Shown: positions 1 to 5,123 of the stretch, piece by piece | Position numbering within the stretch: the first letter of the stretch is position 1 | Layout of the letters: every line of letters starts with the position of its first letter | Assembly: GCA_009925965.1 (NCBI GenBank) | Contig: RFPW01000146.1 | Span: 1 to 5,782 of the forward strand | DNA from: Betaproteobacteria bacterium | GTDB lineage: Bacteria > Pseudomonadota > Gammaproteobacteria > Burkholderiales > Burkholderiaceae_E | Length of the DNA stretch: 5,782 bases | Reading direction: 5' to 3' | Program-made: the position numbers and the translations under genes | Notes under the pieces: generated by a model | The model's database searches: none | Told to the model about the DNA's origin: nothing | The model's input: the letters and a program-made list of their open reading frames with translations, nothing else

Positions 1-856
1 GCCCCTTAAACACCGGCTTGCGTCGTTCGTTAAACGCCAGAATGCCTTCGACGCGGTCTTCGGTGTGAATTAGGTGGTTATAGGCTTCGACCTCAAACCG
101 GAAAGCAGTACGGAGGTCCATCTCACGACCATAACGAACAGATTTTTTGATCTGACGCACGGAAAGCGGCGCGTTACCAGCGATCCGACGGGCCACCTCA
201 ATGGCATGTTGAACGACCTCACCGGGCTCACAGAGTTCATTGACCAGCCCCCAGGCAAATGCCTTGTCGGCGCTGATCGGCGTGCCGGTCAACAAAATCT
301 CGCGAGCGCGCCGGTCGCCAATTGCCCGCGGAAGATTCTGGGTACCACCAATTCCCGGCATGATCCCAAGCGTGACCTCGGTCAGTGCAAAACGGGCCAG
401 GCGCGACGCGAACATGAAATCACACGACATGGCCGTCTCAAAACCACCTGCATAGGCATGACCATTGACCGCAGCAATCACGGGGATCGGCAACTCAGTC
501 AATGCGCAGGCCATCCGTTCAAAAAGTTCGTGCTGGCGCTGCCACTGGTGCACGCTCATGCCGTTGCGTTCTTTGAGATCGGCACCAGCACAAAACACCT
601 GCGTGCCCGCACCCGTCAGAACAACACAGCGAACCTCGTGATCTGCCTCCGTCAGATGAGTCCAGACATCAAGCAAGTCCTGCCCCATCTGGGTGTTAAA
701 TGCGTTGGCAACCTCGGGCCGATTGAGCGTGACCAATGCGACTGAATTCCCGACATTCTCGACCTTAAGCGTCGAAAAAACGCCGATGCCGCCCAGCGGA
801 CTCAGCGAGTCTGCCTCTGGCTGCGCCGGCGAGTCAGTCGACCTCTCAGTCGGCAT
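1..856 (-). CDS. Enoyl-CoA hydratase/isomerase (crotonase family, AUH-like), 3' end cut by window edge
   Basis: Likely hydrates a 2-enoyl-CoA to the 3-hydroxyacyl-CoA in the cytoplasm. I translated 285 codons from the minus strand; the frame stays open to the left edge and ends in an FNERRKPVFKG-type tail, so only a few residues should be missing. Crotonase landmarks are clear: NRPE near residues 45-48, the oxyanion-hole segment CAGADLKER at 89-97, AGGFE at 136-140 and TEVTLGIMPGIGGTQ at 159-173. Both catalytic glutamates of true hydratases are present (E140 and E160, matching Glu144 and Glu164 of rat crotonase). GADLKER followed by NGMS, and DRVEGILAF near the end, resemble AUH, the methylglutaconyl-CoA hydratase, more than generic crotonase, but the substrate is not proven. 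The ATG at 856 overlaps the stop of the upstream Bug gene by 11 bases, with AAAAGG at 866-871 as ribosome binding site, so translational coupling is likely. It gives a 25-residue polar lead-in before the fold; no other usable start lies between. Family call firm, substrate unknown. Confidence 0.95.
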   Translation of the reverse strand, partial: MPTERSTDSPAQPEADSLSPLGGIGVFSTLKVENVGNSVALVTLNRPEVANAFNTQMGQDLLDVWTHLTEADHEVRCVVLTGAGTQVFCAGADLKERNGMSVHQWQRQHELFERMACALTELPIPVIAAVNGHAYAGGFETAMSCDFMFASRLARFALTEVTLGIMPGIGGTQNLPRAIGDRRAREILLTGTPISADKAFAWGLVNELCEPGEVVQHAIEVARRIAGNAPLSVRQIKKSVRYGREMDLRTAFRFEVEAYNHLIHTEDRVEGILAFNERRKPVFKG

Positions 857-1841
857 AAATGCCAGCCTTTTGAATAACCGGGCCCCACTTCGCGATCTCG
901 GCTTCGAGATGCGACTTGAGACCTTGAGGCGTGATCTTGTCAGCGGACGGAATGTCTGAACTCAGCTCCGCCATCCGCTGGCGGATCCCGGGGTCAGCAA
1001 GTGCATCGCGCAGGGCCAGATTGATCTTGTCAGTCACCTCGCGGGGGGTACCGCGCGGCGCGTAAAGTCCATGCCAAACCTTGACCTCGAAACCCTTCAT
1101 GCCCTGTTCATCAAGTGTCGGCACATTGGGCAACGAGGCCAGCCGCTTGAGCGTCGTGACACCGTAGACCTTGACCCGGCCATCGCGAATAAGCGGTACG
1201 GTTTGGGTTGTCTGATCGCACAACAGATCGACCTGTCCCCCGAGCAGATCCGTCATGGCTGGCGCAGTGCCTTTGTAGGGCACCGTCGTCAGATCGATGC
1301 CAATCGTGCTCATAAAAAGCATGCCGCACAGGTGGGACACGGCACCCAAACCTGCATTCGCAAGCGTGACCTTCTCTTTATTGACACGAAGGTACGCGAT
1401 GAGCTCGTTCAGATTATTGGCTGGAAAGTCCTTGCGAGCGAGCATGGTCATCGGCACATCGACGACCTGGCCAATGAATTCGAAATCCTTCAGCGGATCA
1501 AACCCGAGCTTGCGATACAGCGCTGGAGCAGTCGACATCCCCATGTGATGCAGAAAAACCATATGACCGTCTGGCGTTGCCTTAACGACACGCTGCGACG
1601 CGATCGTTCCACCTGCCCCAACGGTATTCTCGACGACCACGGTTTGCCCGAGGCTCTTCGCCATCGGCACCGCGAGCATGCGGGCGACAACATCGGTCGG
1701 CCCGCCGGCGGCGAAGGGCACGACCAGCACAATAGGTCGACTCGGAAAGGGTTGCGTCTGGGCTTGGATACCTGGCGCTGCTGCCACGGCAAGCGCCACC
1801 ACGGCTGCTTTGCATAACTGATTGAATAATCGAACGATCAT
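846..1841 (-). CDS. Bug-type periplasmic solute-binding protein (tripartite tricarboxylate transporter TctC family)
   Basis: A 331-residue periplasmic binding protein expected to capture a small carboxylate-type ligand. The N-terminus is a Sec signal peptide: basic R4 and K11, a hydrophobic stretch around 12-22, and a probable cleavage after the IQA at 25-27. The mature part starts with the family's FPSRPI (32-37) and VPFAAGGPTDVVAR (41-54), followed by VVVENTVGAGGT (68-79), VPYKGTAPAMTDLLGGQVDL (187-206), NVPTLDEQG (239-247) and the usual WGPVIQKAGI near the C-terminus. Length is normal for the family. It is the middle gene of the minus-strand operon: it starts 15 bases after the VOC gene stop, with GGAG at 1850-1853 eight bases before the ATG, and its end overlaps the hydratase start. 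No TctA or TctB membrane partner is visible, as is common for the many orphan Bug proteins of Burkholderiales, some of which act as ligand sensors rather than transport components. The ligand cannot be predicted beyond a likely link to the neighbouring CoA pathway. Confidence 0.96.
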   Translation of the reverse strand: MIVRLFNQLCKAAVVALAVAAAPGIQAQTQPFPSRPIVLVVPFAAGGPTDVVARMLAVPMAKSLGQTVVVENTVGAGGTIASQRVVKATPDGHMVFLHHMGMSTAPALYRKLGFDPLKDFEFIGQVVDVPMTMLARKDFPANNLNELIAYLRVNKEKVTLANAGLGAVSHLCGMLFMSTIGIDLTTVPYKGTAPAMTDLLGGQVDLLCDQTTQTVPLIRDGRVKVYGVTTLKRLASLPNVPTLDEQGMKGFEVKVWHGLYAPRGTPREVTDKINLALRDALADPGIRQRMAELSSDIPSADKITPQGLKSHLEAEIAKWGPVIQKAGIYAD

Positions 1842-1849
1842 TTGTTCCG

Positions 1850-1853
1850 CTCC
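1850..1853 (-). promoter_or_regulatory. Ribosome binding site of the Bug gene
   Basis: On the minus strand GGAG lies eight bases before the ATG at 1841, inside the 15-base gap after the VOC stop codon. It supports this start and co-translation from one mRNA. Confidence 0.7.
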
Positions 1854-1856
1854 GGT

Positions 1857-2249
1857 TTATAAATATTGGGAAATTTCGATCAGATTCTGATCCGGGTCAC
1901 GCACATAGACGGACTGAATCTTGCCTGTGGCGCCGGTCCGCTGGACGGGCCCTTCGATGATGGGTACGTTGAATTGCTCAAGCCTTACCTGGACCTCCTC
2001 AATCGAGACGTCCGCGATAAAACACAGGTCCAACGCACCGGGTGTCGGGTGTAACGCCTTCGGTTCGAACTCGCGGCCCTTGAGATGCAGATTGATTTTC
2101 TGATGACCAAAGCGAAAGGCCCGGCGTTCGACCGGTGGATCGCCACCAACAAACGATTCGAGTTGCATCCCCAAAATCTTGGTATAAAAGTGAATGCAAG
2201 CCTCCTCGTGTTCGGTAGTCAGCACGAGATGGTCTAGACGATGAATCAC
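1857..2249 (-). CDS. VOC/glyoxalase-fold protein, GLOD5-like
   Basis: A 130-residue single-chain vicinal-oxygen-chelate protein with two beta-alpha-beta-beta-beta modules. It begins with LDHLVLTT (5-12) and FYTKILGM (21-28), then FGHQKINLHLKGREFEPK (47-64), HPTPGALDLCF (67-77), PVQRTGATG (101-109) and ends with VRDPDQNLIEISQYL. These are the signatures of the GLOD5-type branch of the family, whose reaction is unknown. Candidate metal ligands are H7, H55 and E125; H67 is also conserved in this branch. The start is GTG, supported by a strong AAGGAGG nine bases upstream. It is the first gene of the minus-strand operon with the Bug protein and enoyl-CoA hydratase. VOC proteins include glyoxalases, epimerases such as methylmalonyl-CoA epimerase, and dioxygenases, so a role in rearranging or detoxifying a pathway intermediate is possible but is only an inference from context. 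Fold assignment is firm; function is open. Confidence 0.93.
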   Translation of the reverse strand: MIHRLDHLVLTTEHEEACIHFYTKILGMQLESFVGGDPPVERRAFRFGHQKINLHLKGREFEPKALHPTPGALDLCFIADVSIEEVQVRLEQFNVPIIEGPVQRTGATGKIQSVYVRDPDQNLIEISQYL

Positions 2250-2317
2250 AATGGACAGCCTCCTTCGACCGCTACCGTAGTCGATGACACCCGATTGTGT
2301 AACTAGCAGTTTCCACT
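2250..2317. promoter_or_regulatory. Divergent intergenic region between the VOC operon and the acyl-CoA dehydrogenase
   Basis: These 68 bases must carry the start signals for both the minus-strand operon and the plus-strand dehydrogenase unless transcription enters from elsewhere. I find no convincing sigma-70 boxes on either strand. Two small dyads are visible: CTAC-C-GTAG at 2272-2280 and ACAC-N6-GTGT at 2287-2300. Either could be part of an operator, but dyads this short are expected by chance fairly often. Confidence 0.45.
2259..2265 (-). promoter_or_regulatory. Strong ribosome binding site deciding the GTG start of the VOC gene
   Basis: Minus-strand AAGGAGG, a near-perfect anti-16S match, ends nine bases before the GTG at 2249. 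The VOC frame has no ATG close to this point, and translation from the GTG gives the expected family N-terminus (IHRLDHLVL), so this site fixes the non-ATG start. Confidence 0.85.
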
Positions 2318-3484
2318 ATGCCCGACCTCCCGAACCCCGATAGCCACCAGGAACTTCGCGAAGCTGTCCGCGACTTGTGTCGCCGATTTGACTCAGGCTA
2401 CTGGCAAGGCGTGGACGAAGCTCGGGGATACCCCGAGGCGTTTGTAACGGCACTCACCAACGCAGGCTGGCTTGCCGCATTGATCCCGACCGAATACGGC
2501 GGATCAGGTCTGGGGCTGGCCGAAGCGTCGGTGATCATGGAAGAAATCAACGCCTGCGGGGGAAATGCAGGGTCGTGCCACGGCCAGATGTACAACATGG
2601 GTACGGTACTGCGGCATGGCTCGGACGACCAAAAGCGCCAGTATTTGCCGAAAATTGCGAGTGGCGAATTACGTCTGCAGTCGATGGCGGTCACCGAGCC
2701 GAGTACGGGGACCGACACCACCAAGCTCAAAACCACCGCAATCCGCCACGGTGACCATTACCGCGTCAATGGCCAAAAGGTCTGGATCTCACGCGTTCAG
2801 CATTCGGATCTGATGATCCTGCTCGCGCGAACGACCCCGCTCGAAGAGGTCAAGAGAAAGTCCGAAGGGATGTCGATTTTCATAGTCGATCTGCATCAGG
2901 CGATCGGTAACGGTATGACGGTCGTGCCGATCAGAAACATGGTGAATCACGAAACCAACGAAGTGTTCTTCGACAACCTCGAGATCCCGGTCGACAACCG
3001 GATCGGTGATGAAGGCCAGGGGTTCCGGTACATCCTCGATGGACTCAACGCTGAACGTATTCTGATCGCCGCCGAATGTATCGGCGACGCCTACTGGTTC
3101 ATCAACAAGGCGCGGGATTACGCCAATTCCCGGGTGGTCTTCGATCGCCCGATTGGCAAGAATCAGGGGGTGCAATTCCCGATTGCGGAGAGCTACATCG
3201 AAACCGAAGCGGCCAATCTGATGAGGTTCCGGGCCTGCGAATTGTTCGACCAAAACCAGTCTTGCGGCCCTGAGGCCAATATGGCGAAATACCTCGCCGC
3301 TAAGGCCTCCTGGGAGGCGGCCAACGTGTGCTTGCAGACCCATGGTGGTTTTGGTTTCGCGGCTGAATACGACGTTGAGCGCAAATTCCGCGAAACCCGT
3401 CTCTACCAGGTGGCGCCTATTTCAACCAACCTGATTTTTTCATACATGGCTGAGCATGTGCTCGGCCTGCCGAGGTCGTTCTGA
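2318..3484 (+). CDS. Acyl-CoA dehydrogenase family flavoprotein with IVD-like catalytic base position
   Basis: A 388-residue, full-length FAD-dependent dehydrogenase expected to introduce the alpha-beta double bond into an acyl-CoA and pass electrons to ETF. N-terminal helical domain at about 1-120 (PTEYGGSGLGLAEA at 57-70); beta domain at about 122-235 with MAVTEPSTGTD (123-133) and KVWISRVQHSDLMILLART (154-172), which contact the flavin; C-terminal helical domain with SRVVFDRPIGKNQGVQFPIA (271-290) and QTHGGFGFAAEYDVERKFRE (340-359). The glutamate that MCAD-type enzymes carry in the YEGT motif is absent: the aligned stretch reads YQVAPISTN and has P367 there. Instead GLNAERILIA (242-251) places E246 where isovaleryl-CoA dehydrogenase has its base in GLDLERLVLA. 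An active enzyme with a relocated base is therefore likely. The ATG follows an in-frame TAG by 12 bases, so no earlier start is possible; its ribosome binding site is weak. It stands alone on the plus strand, divergent from the VOC operon. Chain length and substrate are unknown. Confidence 0.96.
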   Translation: MPDLPNPDSHQELREAVRDLCRRFDSGYWQGVDEARGYPEAFVTALTNAGWLAALIPTEYGGSGLGLAEASVIMEEINACGGNAGSCHGQMYNMGTVLRHGSDDQKRQYLPKIASGELRLQSMAVTEPSTGTDTTKLKTTAIRHGDHYRVNGQKVWISRVQHSDLMILLARTTPLEEVKRKSEGMSIFIVDLHQAIGNGMTVVPIRNMVNHETNEVFFDNLEIPVDNRIGDEGQGFRYILDGLNAERILIAAECIGDAYWFINKARDYANSRVVFDRPIGKNQGVQFPIAESYIETEAANLMRFRACELFDQNQSCGPEANMAKYLAAKASWEAANVCLQTHGGFGFAAEYDVERKFRETRLYQVAPISTNLIFSYMAEHVLGLPRSF

Positions 3485-3507
3485 TGCGGTCCCCGCTCTT
3501 CGGAGAT

Positions 3508-4941
3508 CTAGCCGTGGAACTGAATGATCGTTTTCGTGGTGGTCATTTCTTCGAGGGCCAAAAATCCTTTTTCTCGGCCATGGCCACTGCGCTTTGTACC
3601 GCCAAAGGGTAACTCCACACCGCCTCCTGCCCCATAAGAATTGATGAAGACCTGGCCTGCTCTGACCGCCTTTGCCACCCGGGTCTGGCGACCACCATTT
3701 TCGGTCCACACCGCAGTCAACAAGCCATAAGGTGTGCCGTTTGCGAGCGCAATCGCATCGGATTCGTCTGTAAAAGGGAACGCCGCCAACACTGGCCCAA
3801 AGACTTCTTCAAGTGCCAGTGCTGAATCTCGCGGCACAGACCCAAAGAACGTCGGCGTCACGAAATAACCACCTGCAGGCACTTCCGGATCAATCTGACC
3901 CTGGGCCATAACGGGAATGCCAGAGGCCTTGGCGGAGTCAATGTAGCGATTCACACGCGCCAACTGAGTTGGATTCATCAAAGGACCACAGTCTCGATCC
4001 ATCTCGGGGGAGCCCACCCTGACTCTTTCGAAAATTTGCGCGACCTGGGCAACAAAACGCTCATAGATCGAAGCCTGAACCAGTAAACGACTGCCTGCGG
4101 TGCAGGTCTGGCCAGCGTTTTGAATAATTCCCCGGACAATAATCGGGGCAGCGCGCTCCAGGTCGGCGTCTTCGAAAACAATCTGTGGCGACTTGCCACC
4201 GAGCTCCAGCACACACTTGACGGCATTTTTCGCAGCCGCCTGCTGTACCAGCGTGCCCACCTCGTTGGAACCGGTGAACGAAACGAAGTCGATTCCTGGA
4301 TGGGCGGCGAGGACCGCCCCCGCTTCCTCACCCAGACCGGTCACGATGTTGATCGCGCCGTTCGGGAAACCCACTGCTACCGAAAGTTCGGCCAGACGTA
4401 AGGCCGAGAGACTGGTGTCCTCTGCGGGCTTCAGTACGACCGCGTTACCAGCGGCCAAAGCCGGTGCAATGGTGCGTCCCATCATCTGCGCTGGATAATT
4501 CCAGGGGATGATATGAGCAGTGACGCCGAGGGGTTCTCGTAACAGACAGACGTGGTGCCCATTGACGAAGGGAATGACCTCACCATGCAACTTGTCGGCG
4601 GCGCCCGCGTAAAATTCGAAATATCGCGCCATGACGGTGATGTCGTTGCGTGCAGCCGTCATCGGTTTGCCTGTGTCACGAGCCTCAAGTAGAGCCAGTT
4701 CTTCGTGATGATCCTGGATTGTCTGGGCTAACCGGAGCAGCATCCGGCCACGCTCGGTCGCGGTTGTTTGTCCCCAGCTTGCGTCAAGGGCCGCGCGGGC
4801 AGCGCGCACTGCCAAGTCAATCTCATAGGCCCCACCACGCGGGATCTCATCAAAGGGTTGACCGTCGGCTGGGTTAATCACAGCAATCGTGCGGCCATCC
4901 TGGGCTGAAAGCCACTGGCCGCCGATGAACATCTGCTTCAT
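3508..4941 (-). CDS. NAD-dependent aldehyde dehydrogenase (ALDH superfamily)
   Basis: A soluble enzyme oxidising an aldehyde to its carboxylic acid. Counting from the upstream ATG at 4950 (480 residues), the active site is complete: PWNYP with N151, K174 and E177 in the VVLKPAE segment, E249 in LELGGKSPQ, the catalytic cysteine C283 in GQTCTAGSR, and E382/F384 in EEVFGP. The glutamate in KPAE, equivalent to Glu195 of ALDH2, favours NAD over NADP. FTGSNEVG (225-232) is the Rossmann loop and ELPFGGTKRSGHGREKG (446-462) the oligomerisation-proximal signature. Overall it resembles betaine-aldehyde-type and broad-range ALDHs; the substrate is not readable. Two ATGs compete: at 4950 the AGGA directly abuts the codon, whereas for the ATG at 4941 the same AGGA sits nine bases away, so I prefer 4941 (477 residues, starting MKQMFIGG). 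It is convergent with the acyl-CoA dehydrogenase and divergent from the LysR gene, which probably controls it. Confidence 0.96.
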   Translation of the reverse strand: MKQMFIGGQWLSAQDGRTIAVINPADGQPFDEIPRGGAYEIDLAVRAARAALDASWGQTTATERGRMLLRLAQTIQDHHEELALLEARDTGKPMTAARNDITVMARYFEFYAGAADKLHGEVIPFVNGHHVCLLREPLGVTAHIIPWNYPAQMMGRTIAPALAAGNAVVLKPAEDTSLSALRLAELSVAVGFPNGAINIVTGLGEEAGAVLAAHPGIDFVSFTGSNEVGTLVQQAAAKNAVKCVLELGGKSPQIVFEDADLERAAPIIVRGIIQNAGQTCTAGSRLLVQASIYERFVAQVAQIFERVRVGSPEMDRDCGPLMNPTQLARVNRYIDSAKASGIPVMAQGQIDPEVPAGGYFVTPTFFGSVPRDSALALEEVFGPVLAAFPFTDESDAIALANGTPYGLLTAVWTENGGRQTRVAKAVRAGQVFINSYGAGGGVELPFGGTKRSGHGREKGFLALEEMTTTKTIIQFHG

Positions 4942-4950
4942 GGGTGTCAT

Positions 4951-4954
4951 TCCT
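4951..4954 (-). promoter_or_regulatory. Ribosome binding site of the aldehyde dehydrogenase, decides between two ATGs
   Basis: Minus-strand AGGA touches the ATG at 4950 with no spacer but is nine bases from the in-frame ATG at 4941. Normal spacing rules favour the second ATG, shortening the protein by three residues. Confidence 0.6.
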
Positions 4955-4955
4955 G

Positions 4956-4972
4956 AGCGAAGTACGATCGCT
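4956..4972. repeat. Perfect inverted repeat next to the aldehyde dehydrogenase ribosome binding site
   Basis: AGCGA and TCGCT flank a seven-base spacer. In the aldehyde dehydrogenase mRNA this could form a five-base-pair hairpin ending one base before the AGGA site, or it could be a protein-binding dyad in DNA. Arms are short, so the role is a guess. Confidence 0.5.
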
Positions 4973-4981
4973 AATTGAGTC

Positions 4982-5011
4982 GCAAAAGGGGTAGCAAAAA
5001 GATTAGCAAAA
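4982..5011. repeat. Three GCAAAA direct repeats at an exact 12-base period
   Basis: GCAAAA occurs at 4982-4987, 4994-4999 and 5006-5011, each start exactly 12 bases from the next. The last two units share the longer TAGCAAAA. A related GCAAAG at 5042-5047 starts 36 bases after the third unit, which is three more periods. On the aldehyde dehydrogenase strand this reads as spaced TTTTGC units in the putative 5' leader. The regular spacing suggests a binding array, but no known regulator is recognised. Confidence 0.65.
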
Positions 5012-5034
5012 TCGAGCGGTTATGCGTTATCCAA

Positions 5035-5063
5035 ATTCTAAGCAAAGGCCCACAACCTTTGAA
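5035..5063 (-). promoter_or_regulatory. Candidate sigma-70 promoter for the aldehyde dehydrogenase
   Basis: Minus-strand -35 box TTCAAA (5058-5063), 17-base spacer, and -10 box TAGAAT (5035-5040; five of six consensus bases). Transcription would begin near 5028, leaving a leader of about 80 bases that contains the GCAAAA array and the hairpin. The -35 box overlaps the CAAAGG/CAAGGG dyad cluster, as expected for a regulated promoter. Confidence 0.45.
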
Positions 5064-5081
5064 TTCACAAGGGATCAAGGG
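5043..5081. promoter_or_regulatory. Cluster of CAAAGG/CAAGGG half-sites, candidate LysR-type operator
   Basis: CAAAGG (5043-5048) and CCTTTG (5056-5061) form a perfect six-base inverted repeat with a seven-base spacer. CCTT (5056-5059) also pairs with AAGG (5069-5072) across nine bases, giving the T-N11-A spacing of LysR-type boxes (T5058, A5070). CAAGGG then repeats directly at 5068-5073 and 5076-5081. The cluster overlaps the candidate aldehyde dehydrogenase promoter and lies just upstream of the candidate LysR promoter, the classic position for an autoregulated divergent LysR system. Confidence 0.5.
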
Positions 5082-5085
5082 CGTA

Positions 5086-5113
5086 TTGCGAGAAACTGAA
5101 GGCCTGCTAACAT
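5086..5113 (+). promoter_or_regulatory. Candidate promoter for the LysR-family regulator
   Basis: TTGCGA (5086-5091), a 16-base spacer and TAACAT (5108-5113) preceded by an extended -10 TG at 5105-5106. Each hexamer matches consensus at four of six positions. The predicted transcription start near 5120 is only a few bases before the ATG at 5124. Confidence 0.35.
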
Positions 5114-5123
5114 CGAATGACAC

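Noticed and set aside
74..745. Long plus-strand open frame of 223 codons
   Set aside because: It lies antisense to the enoyl-CoA hydratase, whose translation shows every crotonase motif; the plus-strand product resembles no family and has a skewed, Arg/His-rich composition.
1071..1817. Plus-strand open frame of 248 codons
   Set aside because: It is antisense to the Bug protein gene and has the His/Arg-rich composition typical of shadow frames in GC-rich DNA.
2287..2300. ACAC-N6-GTGT dyad as a defined operator for the divergent VOC/dehydrogenase pair
   Set aside because: Four-base arms are too short to separate from chance in a 68-base region, and no recognised regulator consensus matches; kept only as a note on the intergenic region.
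2789..3343. Minus-strand open frame of 184 codons inside the acyl-CoA dehydrogenase
   Set aside because: It sits entirely opposite a well-conserved dehydrogenase, has no recognisable motif and no plausible ribosome binding context.
3450..3484. Acyl-CoA dehydrogenase as an inactive pseudogene because the YEGT glutamate is missing
   Set aside because: The frame is full length, the flavin motifs are intact and E246 occupies the known alternative base position.
3486..3496. GCGG-TCC-CCGC dyad between the convergent genes as an intrinsic terminator
   Set aside because: The stem is only four base pairs with a three-base loop and no T-tract follows on either strand.
3978..4331. Minus-strand frame of 117 codons within the aldehyde dehydrogenase
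   Set aside because: It is a different frame on the same strand as an intact dehydrogenase; the product is Ser/Arg-rich and without family features.
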